Assembly: GCA_041618535.1 (NCBI GenBank)
Contig: JBFKFP010000013.1
Location: 1-28,101, forward strand
Origin: SHLJ01 sp041618535
GTDB taxonomy: Bacteria; Bacteroidota; Bacteroidia; Flavobacteriales; Flavobacteriaceae
Length of the DNA: 28,101 nt
Reading direction: 5' to 3'
Of the stretch, positions 16,827 to 24,445 are shown one piece after another. How positions within the stretch are numbered: position 1 is the first letter of the stretch; every line of letters starts with the position of its first letter. The notes under the pieces were generated by a model, which was not told where the DNA came from, made no database searches, and was given only the letters and a program-made list of their open reading frames with translations. The translations under genes were made by a program, and so were the position numbers.

Positions 16827-17933
16827 TCAGCCCCTGTAAATGCGCTTTACTCTTGGTGACACGGCAGTAATCAATTCATAGGAAATTGTCTGGGCCCTTG
16901 AGGCGATATCTTCCGCGGTATGATGCTTGTCGAAAACAATCACCTCGTCACCTTCCTCGCAATCGATCGCTGTAACATCAACCATGATCATATCCATGCA
17001 AACATTACCGATTATTGGCGCGGCTTTACCCTTTATATAAACCTGTCCGACCCCGTTTCCATACTGACGGCCAATCCCGTCGGCATGGCCGATTGGGATG
17101 GTAGCAGTCCTTGTAAAATCGGCAGCCCTGAAAGCCCGGTTATAACCAACGGTTTCACCTTCCTGGATCAGGTGTATCTGGGAGATGATGGTTTTTAAAC
17201 TCGCAACAGGTTTGAGGTTTTTGCTTTCCTCTTCCGAATTTCCGAATCCATAGAGCCCAATGCCGCTTCTTACCATATCGAAGTGAGCCTGGGGATAATT
17301 AAGCAAGCCGGAGGTGTTGCACATATGCCGCATAGGCCTATATCCTAACTTTTCCGTCAAAACCGAAGAGCTGATGTTAAAAGAGTTAATCTGGTTAAGA
17401 GAAAATTCCTTTTCATTCAGATCTTCACTGGCTGCCAAATGGGATAAAATGGATTTAACCTTAACAGAACCGGTATTATTGATCTGCTGATGTATCAGGT
17501 CTGCATCATTCTCTAAGAACCCCAGCCTGTTCAGTCCTGTATTGAATTTAATATGTATCGGATATTCATTTAGCTTTTCTTTCTCACACGTGGCGATGAA
17601 AGACCTAAGGACATTGATACTGTATAAACTTGGTTCCAGCTGATATTCTGTGAGCAATTTAAAATTAACCGGCTGAGGATGTAAAACCATGATTGGTTTA
17701 CTTATTCCATTTTCCCTGAGTAAAATGCCCTCTGCGGTATAAGCAACCGCGAAATAATCAACGCCAAGCTTCTGGAGAAAGCGTGAAATATTGACCGCAT
17801 CATGACCATAGGCATAAGCTTTTACCACTGCAAGGAACAGCGTGGAAGCAGGAATTCGGGACCTTAGGTAATTATAATTATGAGATAGAGCGGAGAGATC
17901 GATCTCCAGGATGGTTTCCCTGGTTTCAGGCAT
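16827..17933 (-). CDS. alr: Alanine racemase
   Basis: Alr interconverts L- and D-alanine with PLP, supplying D-alanine for peptidoglycan. The 368-residue product has the PLP lysine Lys38 in LAVVKAYAYGHD, the HIKFNTGLNRLGF motif, SGIGLYG, the VGYNRAF segment that should carry the catalytic tyrosine, and IIGNVCMDMIMVDVT. The C-terminal domain ends with SYELITAVSPRVKRIYRG. Length is normal. The start codon lies inside the tdk gene (8-base overlap), so alr is translated together with tdk from a common transcript. This tdk-alr-mscL-asd order is, from memory, common in flavobacteria. Confidence 0.96.
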   Translation of the reverse strand: MPETRETILEIDLSALSHNYNYLRSRIPASTLFLAVVKAYAYGHDAVNISRFLQKLGVDYFAVAYTAEGILLRENGISKPIMVLHPQPVNFKLLTEYQLEPSLYSINVLRSFIATCEKEKLNEYPIHIKFNTGLNRLGFLENDADLIHQQINNTGSVKVKSILSHLAASEDLNEKEFSLNQINSFNISSSVLTEKLGYRPMRHMCNTSGLLNYPQAHFDMVRSGIGLYGFGNSEEESKNLKPVASLKTIISQIHLIQEGETVGYNRAFRAADFTRTATIPIGHADGIGRQYGNGVGQVYIKGKAAPIIGNVCMDMIMVDVTAIDCEEGDEVIVFDKHHTAEDIASRAQTISYELITAVSPRVKRIYRG

Positions 17934-18573
17934 TGGCTTGCTTCGATTTCGGTGTGATTACCACAGGGTCATTTACTTTCATGTTTCGCACCTTATCACG
18001 CATCATGGCTTTGTAGAACGCTGCGCGGCTAAGAGGCTCATACTCATCGGTTTCCCCCAAAAAAACCAGGTCATCACTCTTGGCTTTCCTGTAGCTGTAC
18101 TGAGCGAGGTTACCTGTGCGTGTGCAAACTGCATGAACTTTGGTTACGTACTCGGCAGTGGCCATAAGACTCGGCATAGGACCAAAAGGATTCCCTTTAA
18201 AATCCATGTCAAGACCAGCAACGATTACCCTGACGCCTTTGTTGGCGAGGTCGTTGCACACACGAACAATTTCATCATCGAAAAACTGTGCCTCGTCAAT
18301 TCCTACCACATCACAATTGGCTGCCAGCAACGGGATGTTAGCTGCTGCAGGAACCGGAGTAGACCGAATCTCATTGGAATCATGAGAAACGACCTTCTCA
18401 TTATCATACCGGGAATCGATTTCCGGTTTAAAGATCTCTACCTTCTGTTTTGCGAATTGGGCACGCTTTAGACGACGGATCAATTCTTCGGTCTTACCAG
18501 AGAACATCGATCCGCAAATCACTTCAATCCAACCAAATTGTTCTTTTTGGTTAACGGTATTTTCGAGAAACAT
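17926..18573 (-). CDS. tdk: Thymidine kinase (type II)
   Basis: Tdk phosphorylates thymidine in nucleotide salvage. The 215-residue product has the P-loop GSMFSGKTEEL (21-31), the lid-associated FKPEIDSRY, the IDEAQFF motif with the catalytic base Glu94, and VIVAGLDMDFKGNPFGPMP. The usual zinc-binding cysteines are mostly lost: only Cys150 (VCTRTG) remains and the distal pair is replaced (YEPLSRAAF). This agrees, from memory, with other flavobacterial sequences. The ATG at 18573 heads the tdk-alr pair, which is divergent from the unknown gene at 18676, leaving a 102-base shared upstream region in which I see no perfect TAnnTTTG box. Confidence 0.95.
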   Translation of the reverse strand: MFLENTVNQKEQFGWIEVICGSMFSGKTEELIRRLKRAQFAKQKVEIFKPEIDSRYDNEKVVSHDSNEIRSTPVPAAANIPLLAANCDVVGIDEAQFFDDEIVRVCNDLANKGVRVIVAGLDMDFKGNPFGPMPSLMATAEYVTKVHAVCTRTGNLAQYSYRKAKSDDLVFLGETDEYEPLSRAAFYKAMMRDKVRNMKVNDPVVITPKSKQANA

Positions 18574-18675
18574 TTCGTAGTTTTAACACTAAATTCAGTC
18601 CGAATGGCGTTTTTATAAAGGTGATGTAAATTTATTAAAAATCAAAAGCTTTCATTACAATTAACAACAGAAGTT

Positions 18676-19410
18676 ATGAAGAAGAAACTCGAATCGGAGT
18701 TGATCAGTATAGCACACCGAATTTTGAAATTAAGAGGCAAGGAGGATGTCAAGAAATTGCATGAGGAAGTGGCTCAACTGTATGAGAAATTGACCATTTT
18801 GAAATTCGCCCAGGAGAATTTCGAAGACGATATGCCCACTATAGGCAGTGATTCATCCTTCTTTGACCGGCTGGATGACGCGTTCAATAACACGGTAAGC
18901 GATACCATCGAGGTTGAGGACAAGATTTATATCGACCTTGATGAAACTGAAGATGATGGGATAATGGAACCTCTGATGGAGACAATCAAGGATATTGTGG
19001 CTCAAATGCCTGAGGAAACTCAACAGGTGGATGAAATTCTTGAAGAGGCTATAGCCAGGCCAATCGCCAAGAGAAATGAACTTGAGGATATCACTTCGGC
19101 CTATAAGAATATTCCCGTATTCGAACCGGTTGTCCAGACCGATGAAGGCGATAAAAAATCACTAAATGAATCTTTAAAGGGAAAAGCAATTAAGATTGGC
19201 CTGAATGACAAACTGGCATTTATCAAACATCTTTTTGGAGGGAATGTGCTTGATTATGAACGGGCTTTATTACAGCTTAGCTCATCCAAATCGTTGAAGG
19301 AAGCCCTTATACTTATCGAGAATAAGATTAAACCTCAGCAAGACAACTGGGAGGGCAAAGAAGAATATCAGGAGCGATTCCTTGAAATTGTTGAAGCCCG
19401 GTTTGATTGA
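18676..19410 (+). CDS. Conserved protein of unknown function
   Basis: I do not recognise a named domain. The 244-residue product is acidic and mostly helical. The first 50 residues (KKKLESELISIAHRILKLRGKEDVKKLHEEVAQLYEKL) look like a coiled coil, and the middle (about 55-160) is acidic and low in complexity. The C-terminal 75 residues form a compact, well-conserved-looking domain (GLNDKLAFIKHLFGGNVLDYERALLQLSS...DNWEGKEEYQERFLEIVEARF). I recall similar C-terminal stretches in flavobacterial proteins next to rsmI and tdk. There is no signal peptide and no membrane segment, so it is cytoplasmic. rsmI follows after 57 bases on the same strand and is probably cotranscribed. Confidence 0.8.
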   Translation: MKKKLESELISIAHRILKLRGKEDVKKLHEEVAQLYEKLTILKFAQENFEDDMPTIGSDSSFFDRLDDAFNNTVSDTIEVEDKIYIDLDETEDDGIMEPLMETIKDIVAQMPEETQQVDEILEEAIARPIAKRNELEDITSAYKNIPVFEPVVQTDEGDKKSLNESLKGKAIKIGLNDKLAFIKHLFGGNVLDYERALLQLSSSKSLKEALILIENKIKPQQDNWEGKEEYQERFLEIVEARFD

Positions 19411-19467
19411 TATGGAATCCTATGCCGGTAAGGACCATATACCCTGTGTACTCCATCTCCTGAAACG

Positions 19468-20139
19468 ATGAGCAAATTATATGTTGTGCCCACTCCTATA
19501 GGGAATCTTAAGGACATTACACTGAGGGCCATAGAAATATTGCAGAAAGCTGATCTCATCCTGGCTGAAGACACCAGGACTTCTTCCAAATTGTTGAAAC
19601 ATTATGAGATCACTACCCGCATGCAGTCCCATCATATGCATAATGAACATAGTACGATTGGCGGACTGATTGAAAGATTAATGTCGGGTCAGACCATTGC
19701 CCTGATCTCAGATGCAGGTACTCCTGCTATCTCTGATCCGGGATTCCTCCTTGTTAGAAGCTGCGTGGAAAAGGGTATTGATGTTGAGTGTTTGCCCGGG
19801 GCCACCGCCTTCGTGCCTGCCCTTGTAAATTCAGCTATTCCCTCAGACCGATTTGTTTTTGAGGGTTTCCTCCCGCTCAAGAAAGGGAGACAATCACGCC
19901 TTAAAGAGCTACAGGAAGAAAAAAGGACCATGATCTTCTATGAATCACCGCATAAACTGCTTAAAACTCTGAAAGACTTCTCAACTTACTTCGGAGAGGA
20001 CCGAATGATCTCGGTTTCTCGCGAGCTGACTAAGTTGTATGAAGAAAACAAGCGAGGAACGATCGGGGAGATTTACGATTATTACTCAAGGCAGAAAAAC
20101 AAAGGTGAGTTCGTATTAGTGCTGGCGGGCAAAAGTTAA
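19468..20139 (+). CDS. rsmI: 16S rRNA (cytidine(1402)-2'-O)-methyltransferase
   Basis: RsmI methylates the ribose of C1402 in 16S rRNA using SAM, tuning the decoding centre. The 223-residue product starts with LYVVPTPIGNLKDITLRAIEIL, followed by ILAEDTRTSSKLLKHY. It has the SAM-binding SDAGTPAISDPGFLLV block, then LPGATAFVPALVNSAIPSDRFVFEGFLPLKKGRQ and MIFYESPHKLLKTL, all family signatures of this tetrapyrrole-methylase-fold enzyme. The C-terminal SRELTKLYEENKRGTIGEI is also typical. The product is short compared with enterobacterial RsmI (about 286 residues) because it lacks the C-terminal extension, which is usual in this phylum. The gene ends 21 bases from the convergent AhpD-like gene. 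Confidence 0.95.
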   Translation: MSKLYVVPTPIGNLKDITLRAIEILQKADLILAEDTRTSSKLLKHYEITTRMQSHHMHNEHSTIGGLIERLMSGQTIALISDAGTPAISDPGFLLVRSCVEKGIDVECLPGATAFVPALVNSAIPSDRFVFEGFLPLKKGRQSRLKELQEEKRTMIFYESPHKLLKTLKDFSTYFGEDRMISVSRELTKLYEENKRGTIGEIYDYYSRQKNKGEFVLVLAGKS

Positions 20140-20160
20140 TCCAGATAATATATTCGACTT

Positions 20161-20754
20161 TTATTCCTGGTGCTTGCCTGAATTCCAGCCATGCTTACCG
20201 AGGTATTTTTCACCGCTTTCCACTGCGCCTTGTTCAATTGAGGTGCCCATACTGTCATTCCACCTGTTCAAATAACCGAAAAGCGCTATTACACCCAGCA
20301 TTTCAACAATTTCTCCTTCATCCCAGTGTTCGTGCAGCCGCTTCATAATGGTCTTATCCACCGCATTGGGTACAACAGAGGCTGCAAGTGAAAAATCCAA
20401 AGCGGCTCGCTCAGCTTCATTAAACGCAGGATGGGTGCGGAATTCCCAGATATTGTCAAGTTGTTCCTGCTTTGCGCCGTATCGCTCTGCAGCCCTGATG
20501 GCATGTGCCTGGCAGTAACGGCATCCGGCAGCATTGGAACTAACCCAGGCGATCATGCGCTTTAAGGCTGATGTTACCCTGCCTTCATTTGTCATTACAG
20601 CTTTGTTCAAGTTGATAAAAGCCTTGCTTATGGCCGGCCTCCTCTGCATTGTCAAGACAGAGTTGGGACAGAATCCGAGGGTCTCTTCAAAGAATTCAGC
20701 GAGTTTTCTGGTCTCAGGATCGTGATCGGGCGACAAGGGTTGAACTAATGGCAT
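20161..20754 (-). CDS. AhpD-like carboxymuconolactone decarboxylase family protein (peroxidase-related)
   Basis: The 197-residue all-helical product contains the AhpD core motif CRYCQAH with Cys78, Cys81 and His84, the redox-active pair plus proton relay found in alkylhydroperoxidase D-like proteins. The flanking sequence (ALKRMIAWVSSNAAGCRYC...AERYG) and the second helical repeat (FNEAERAALDFSLAAS...HEHWDEGEIVEMLGVIALFGYLNRWNDSMGT) match the peroxidase-related enzyme group. Activity as a peroxide reductase is likely but the partner is unknown. It is divergent from an OsmC-like gene, another thiol peroxidase-fold family, with 65 bases between the two starts. Shared control under oxidative stress is plausible but not shown. 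Confidence 0.88.
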   Translation of the reverse strand: MPLVQPLSPDHDPETRKLAEFFEETLGFCPNSVLTMQRRPAISKAFINLNKAVMTNEGRVTSALKRMIAWVSSNAAGCRYCQAHAIRAAERYGAKQEQLDNIWEFRTHPAFNEAERAALDFSLAASVVPNAVDKTIMKRLHEHWDEGEIVEMLGVIALFGYLNRWNDSMGTSIEQGAVESGEKYLGKHGWNSGKHQE

Positions 20755-20784
20755 GAGATCTTATAGTTTTAAGGTTTATTATGC

Positions 20785-20792
20785 TAATTTTG
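20785..20792 (+). promoter_or_regulatory. Bacteroidota-type -7 box (TAATTTTG) for the OsmC-like gene
   Basis: TAATTTTG matches TAnnTTTG exactly and lies 27 bases before the ATG at 20820, giving a leader of about 20 bases. It decides against the longer start at 20781, which would lie upstream of the inferred transcription start. No obvious TTG -33 element is seen. Confidence 0.6.
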
Positions 20793-20819
20793 AATCAACA
20801 AGTAACGAAAAAAAGCAAC

Positions 20820-21242
20820 ATGACACATAAGGTAGTTACCCATTGGAAAGGGAATATGCTCTTTGAAGCCGATAATCCCAATGACAAAACCGTTTTGATC
20901 GATACCTCACCTGAAAATGGAGGGCATAATGCAGGTCTTGCACCTAAGGCCATGATGCTGGCCTCCCTGGCCGGATGCAGCGGTCTTGACGTTGTTTCGG
21001 TCCTTAAGAAGATGAAAGTCAAGGTTTCCGACTTCCGGATGGAAACGAGTGCCAACCTGACTGACGAGCACCCCAAATATTATGACAGGGTGAAAGTTGA
21101 TTATCATTTTTACGGAGAAAACCTGAAACGCGAAAAGATAAAACGGGCTGTTGATCTCTCTATTGAAAAATATTGCGGGGTAATGGAAATGTTCCGGCGA
21201 TTTGCTGTAGTAGAAACCGAAATACATTATCACGAATCCTAA
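20820..21242 (+). CDS. OsmC family protein
   Basis: The 140-residue product (starting MTHKVVTHWKGNMLFEAD) has the OsmC/Ohr fold signatures. The two reactive cysteines are Cys53 in LASLAGCSGLDVVSVLKK and Cys119 in SIEKYCGVMEMF. Such proteins reduce organic hydroperoxides through the two thiols. This one is of the general OsmC type rather than clear Ohr, since the Ohr hallmarks are not obvious. An upstream in-frame ATG at 20781 would add 13 residues outside the conserved fold and upstream of the promoter box, so 20820 is preferred. It is divergent from an AhpD-like gene and just upstream of recJ, which has its own promoter box. Confidence 0.9.
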   Translation: MTHKVVTHWKGNMLFEADNPNDKTVLIDTSPENGGHNAGLAPKAMMLASLAGCSGLDVVSVLKKMKVKVSDFRMETSANLTDEHPKYYDRVKVDYHFYGENLKREKIKRAVDLSIEKYCGVMEMFRRFAVVETEIHYHES

Positions 21243-21257
21243 ATATAGAATATTTTC

Positions 21258-21265
21258 TATATTTG
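21258..21265 (+). promoter_or_regulatory. -7 box (TATATTTG) three bases before the recJ start
   Basis: TATATTTG matches TAnnTTTG exactly. Only three bases separate it from the recJ ATG at 21269. Since transcription normally starts a few bases after the box, the mRNA would be leaderless or nearly so. Confidence 0.6.
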
Positions 21266-21268
21266 TAT

Positions 21269-22966
21269 ATGCGCTGGACACTCAAACCCAAACCCGACCC
21301 CGTTAAAACACAAAGTCTGCAACAAGAATTAAAAGTTGATCATATAACTGCAGCCTTATTGGTCCAGCGAGGTATTGAGTCTTACGAGCAGGCAAGGCTG
21401 TTCTTCCGGCCCGATCTTGAAGACCTGCATGACCCCTTCCTTATGAAGGATATGGATAAAGCTGTGGAACGTATAGAACGTGCTGTCTCTCAACAAGAAA
21501 ATATCCTTATTTATGGCGACTATGATGTTGATGGCACAACTGCCGTGGCTATGCTGTCATCATTCCTTGAGGGCCTTCATGAGTCTGTAACAACATATAT
21601 ACCAGATCGTTATGAAGAAGGATATGGGATATCACTGAAGGGAATAGATTATGCCGACGACAACGGAATTGGGCTGATCATCGCACTTGACTGTGGGATC
21701 AAGGCTGTAAACCAGGTGGCCTATGCGAAATCTAAGGAGATCGACTTTATTATCTGTGACCATCACCGACCCGGGAATGAACTCCCGGATGCCGTTGCAA
21801 TATTGAACCCCAAACAGGAGGAATGTGAATATCCATACGAGGAATTATGCGGCTGTGGTGTCGGATTTAAGCTTATGCAGGCTATCGTTGAAAAACGAGG
21901 GCATGACATAGAAGAAATTAAAGGATATCTGGATCTTGTATGTACGGCAATTGCTGCTGATATTGTCCCGATGACAGGGGAGAACCGTACTCTTGCCTTC
22001 CATGGATTAAGATTAATAAACAGCGAGCCCAGGCCTGGGATAAGGGCTATACTTGCTGAAAAACAAAAGCCCGAAGTCGATATCAACGTTGTGGTATTTA
22101 CCATCGCACCTCGAATAAATGCGGCAGGCAGGATGAAGCATGGTCAGTTTGCAGTAGACCTTCTTCGTGAATCCGATCATGACAAAGCCAGTGAGTTGGC
22201 CTCGGCAATAGACGAACTTAACACGGACAGGAAAGACCAGGACAGGATAATAACCGAAGAAGCATTACAGTTGATAGAATCTGATGGAGAAACAGAAAAT
22301 CATAGTACTGTAGTCTACAAGGAGCATTGGCATAAAGGTGTGCTTGGAATAGTTGCGTCAAGGCTTATCGAGACCCACTACAGACCCACAATAGTCCTAA
22401 CACAGAGCAATGGAGAGATAACCGGGTCGGTTAGATCTGTTAAGGGATTCGATGTATATAATGCACTGGAGCAATGTAAAAGTTACCTCGATCGCTTTGG
22501 GGGTCATAAGTATGCTGCTGGACTTACTTTAAAACCTGAGAACCTTACTGGATTTAAAGCGAGGTTTGAAGAGGTGGTTAAAAACTCTCTTACTCCCGAG
22601 CAGAAAATCCCCGAGATAAAGATTGATATGGAGATCGACTTTGATCATATCACTCCTAAACTGTATCGCATTCTCTCACAGTTCTCTCCTTTTGGGCCTG
22701 CAAATATGACTCCTGTTTTTATGACTCGAAATTTATTTGATACTGGCTATGCAAAGTCTGTGGGAGAAAACGGCGCTCATCTTAAGGCGACCTTCATTCA
22801 ACGCAATTCAAATCAGAAATTGGGAGGGATAGGATTTGGATTAGGCGATAAGTTGCACCTTCTTAAAAGCAAACAACCCCTGATGGTCGTGTTCACAATT
22901 GACGAGAACCACTGGAATGGCAGAACCGATCTTCAACTAAAGATCAGGGATTTAAAAGTGGTTTGA
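21269..22966 (+). CDS. recJ: Single-stranded-DNA-specific exonuclease RecJ
   Basis: RecJ degrades single-stranded DNA 5' to 3' in recombination, mismatch and base-excision repair. With the start at 21269 (MRWTLKPKPDP) the product has 565 residues. The 32 upstream in-frame codons, from 21173, run through the OsmC-like gene and are not part of the protein. The DHH phosphoesterase motifs are visible: YGDYDVDGTTA (Asp84, 86, 88), ALDCGIKA (Asp141) and CDHHRPG (164-166). The GCGVGFKLMQA and APRINAAGRM motifs and the DHHA1 region (GSVRSVKGFDVYNALEQC...FGGHKYAAGLTL) follow, and a C-terminal OB-like domain closes it. The stop TGA directly abuts the lpxH stop on the other strand. Confidence 0.96.
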   Translation: MRWTLKPKPDPVKTQSLQQELKVDHITAALLVQRGIESYEQARLFFRPDLEDLHDPFLMKDMDKAVERIERAVSQQENILIYGDYDVDGTTAVAMLSSFLEGLHESVTTYIPDRYEEGYGISLKGIDYADDNGIGLIIALDCGIKAVNQVAYAKSKEIDFIICDHHRPGNELPDAVAILNPKQEECEYPYEELCGCGVGFKLMQAIVEKRGHDIEEIKGYLDLVCTAIAADIVPMTGENRTLAFHGLRLINSEPRPGIRAILAEKQKPEVDINVVVFTIAPRINAAGRMKHGQFAVDLLRESDHDKASELASAIDELNTDRKDQDRIITEEALQLIESDGETENHSTVVYKEHWHKGVLGIVASRLIETHYRPTIVLTQSNGEITGSVRSVKGFDVYNALEQCKSYLDRFGGHKYAAGLTLKPENLTGFKARFEEVVKNSLTPEQKIPEIKIDMEIDFDHITPKLYRILSQFSPFGPANMTPVFMTRNLFDTGYAKSVGENGAHLKATFIQRNSNQKLGGIGFGLGDKLHLLKSKQPLMVVFTIDENHWNGRTDLQLKIRDLKVV

Positions 22967-23731
22967 TCACGGGTTATACTCCTTCAGCTTAAGCTGATCA
23001 TTCTCAAAAACCGCGTAAGTAAAATAGTTTATCCAGTCACCCAGATTGATGTAGGTGGAATTATCGTTTAGATTGATATCAAGGGGCAAATGCCGGTGAC
23101 CAAAAACAAAATAGTCCTTATGGCTTTCCTGAAGAGACGATCTGCAGTACTGAATCAGCCATTCCTTTTCCTCACCAAGGAATTTGACATCTTCTTCACC
23201 AGAGATCAGCTTGTTCTTTACTGAAAAATACTGGGCGAGTTTTATCCCCAGGTCGGGATGAAGCCACCTGAACAGCCATTTGGAAAGAGGGTTGGTGAAA
23301 ACCTTCTTCATCCGTTTATAGCCCTTATCACCGGGGCCCAATCCATCCCCATGACCGATCAGGAAAGTTTTACCATTAAATTCGAATTGCCTGGGTTCAT
23401 GATATACAGGAATATTGAGCTCCTCTTCAAAATAGCCGTTCATCCAAAGGTCATGATTTCCCACGAAATAATGAATTGAAATACCCATATCGCTTAACTC
23501 GGCCAATTTACCCAGAGTCCTTGTGAACCCCTTAGGGATAACTCTCTTGTACTCATACCAGAAATCGAACAGATCACCTAAAAGGAAAATGGAGTGCGCG
23601 TCATCCTTGATCTCGTCTAACCAGCTTACAAATTTCTTTTCCCTTGGAAGGGATTCGGCACGGGTAGGTGCTCCCAGATGGTTATCAGATGCGAAATAGA
23701 TTTTCTTTCCTTCAGGGATCTTCATGATCAT
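22967..23731 (-). CDS. lpxH: UDP-2,3-diacylglucosamine diphosphatase (LpxH-type)
   Basis: LpxH hydrolyses UDP-2,3-diacylglucosamine to lipid X and UMP, the fourth step of lipid A synthesis, at the inner membrane. The 254-residue product is a calcineurin-like metallophosphoesterase with IYFASDNHLG (DxH), LLGDLFDFW (GDxxD), YFVGNHDLW (GNHD), FLIGHGDGLG and YFVFGHRHLPLDI (GHxH) in order. The insert with KWLFRWLHPDLGIKLA fits the lipid-binding helices of the family. Two ATGs are possible (23731 and 23725); the difference is two residues. queD lies 15 bases upstream on the same strand, so the two share a transcript. No terminator is seen at the abutting stop. Confidence 0.93.
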   Translation of the reverse strand: MIMKIPEGKKIYFASDNHLGAPTRAESLPREKKFVSWLDEIKDDAHSIFLLGDLFDFWYEYKRVIPKGFTRTLGKLAELSDMGISIHYFVGNHDLWMNGYFEEELNIPVYHEPRQFEFNGKTFLIGHGDGLGPGDKGYKRMKKVFTNPLSKWLFRWLHPDLGIKLAQYFSVKNKLISGEEDVKFLGEEKEWLIQYCRSSLQESHKDYFVFGHRHLPLDINLNDNSTYINLGDWINYFTYAVFENDQLKLKEYNP

Positions 23732-23746
23732 AAAGATATTGAAAGA

Positions 23747-24196
23747 TTAATTATCACTTGCATACCACTCGGCATAAGAGGTTGCTGTTTCCTGAAGTTT
23801 TAACGAATGCAATTTTATGGAGTCTGGCAATCGATTCTGAATCTTTTTAGCGAAATCGATAACCATCATTTCACTGGTTGGCTGATAGTCTACCAGTAAA
23901 ACGTTATGCCCTCTTGTTTTTAATTCATTCGCCAGTTCAACATGAGGGGTATTTTTATTGAAGATAGTGGCATGATCGAACACGTTGACGATTTCCTCCT
24001 TGACAATGGATTTAAGATCCCCGAAATCGATTACCATACCGTGTTTCACATGAGAACTGTCGGCAATTGGATGACCTATAACTGTTACATCAAGCTTGTA
24101 ACTATGGCCATGAACATTTCTGCATTTTCCGTCATAACCATAGAGGGCATGCCCTGTTTCGAAAGAAAATTGTTTGGTGATACGAATCTTTTTCAT
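23747..24196 (-). CDS. queD: 6-carboxy-5,6,7,8-tetrahydropterin synthase
   Basis: QueD converts dihydroneopterin triphosphate to 6-carboxytetrahydropterin in the pathway to queuosine, a tRNA modification. The 149-residue product has the PTPS fold: FSFETGHALYGYDGKCRNVHGHSYKLDV supplies zinc ligands His16, His29 and His31 with the catalytic Cys25, VIDFGDLKSIVKEEIVNVFDHATI supplies the Asp/His pair (74-75), and PTSEMMVIDFAKKI the substrate-binding glutamate. The Cys-x3-His-x-His spacing supports the QueD subgroup over a true eukaryotic-type PTPS. It lies between the small membrane protein gene (36-base gap) and lpxH (15-base gap), all on the minus strand. Confidence 0.93.
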   Translation of the reverse strand: MKKIRITKQFSFETGHALYGYDGKCRNVHGHSYKLDVTVIGHPIADSSHVKHGMVIDFGDLKSIVKEEIVNVFDHATIFNKNTPHVELANELKTRGHNVLLVDYQPTSEMMVIDFAKKIQNRLPDSIKLHSLKLQETATSYAEWYASDN

Positions 24197-24232
24197 CTGG
24201 ATTGTGTGGTTCGGGCCATAGCAGGCATTTTC

Positions 24233-24412
24233 TCAATCAAACTGACTTTCATCCATTCGCTTTTTTTGGTGCCGGTAAATCAGGTACGCAGCCACAACCA
24301 GCAGAACGAAGGGAAGAAAAGACCCGATAAGAACCCCTATAGCATAGCCTTCGTCGGGAGCTTCACTCAATTTATTCTCGATCTCCGGTTGTTGGAGGAT
24401 ATTAAGCAGCAT
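24233..24412 (-). CDS. Small single-pass membrane protein, 59 residues
   Basis: A short open frame fills most of the gap between MATE and queD. It begins MLLNILQQPEIENKLSEAPD, has one hydrophobic stretch (about 24-47: YAIGVLIGSFLPFVLLVVAA and LIY) and ends in a basic/charged tail (RHQKKRMDESQFD). The N-terminal part is acidic, and the positive-inside rule predicts an outside N-terminus and a cytoplasmic tail. A TAnnTTTG box lies 25 bases before the ATG on the same strand, overlapping the MATE stop region, which supports a real gene. I have only a vague recollection of flavobacterial homologs beside queD. No function can be assigned. Confidence 0.6.
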   Translation of the reverse strand: MLLNILQQPEIENKLSEAPDEGYAIGVLIGSFLPFVLLVVAAYLIYRHQKKRMDESQFD

Positions 24413-24437
24413 TCCTGTCTTGCCTTTGATTATTCGC

Positions 24438-24445
24438 CAAATTTA
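24438..24445 (-). promoter_or_regulatory. -7 box (TAAATTTG) for the small membrane protein and queD-lpxH
   Basis: Read on the minus strand, TAAATTTG matches TAnnTTTG. It overlaps the MATE stop codon and precedes the small-protein ATG by 25 bases. It may also drive queD and lpxH, as no terminator separates them. Confidence 0.5.

Noticed and set aside
17911..18471. Long plus-strand frame opposite tdk (186 codons)
   Set aside because: Fully antisense to tdk, whose motifs are clear; composition is that of a shadow frame.
21173..21268. Longer recJ start at 21173
   Set aside because: The extra 32 codons run through the OsmC-like gene in another frame, and the promoter box lies just before 21269.
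22984..22997. 14-base palindrome TCAGCTTAAGCTGA near the end of lpxH
   Set aside because: Lies inside the coding region (LKLKEY codons), has no loop or T-run, and is probably chance.
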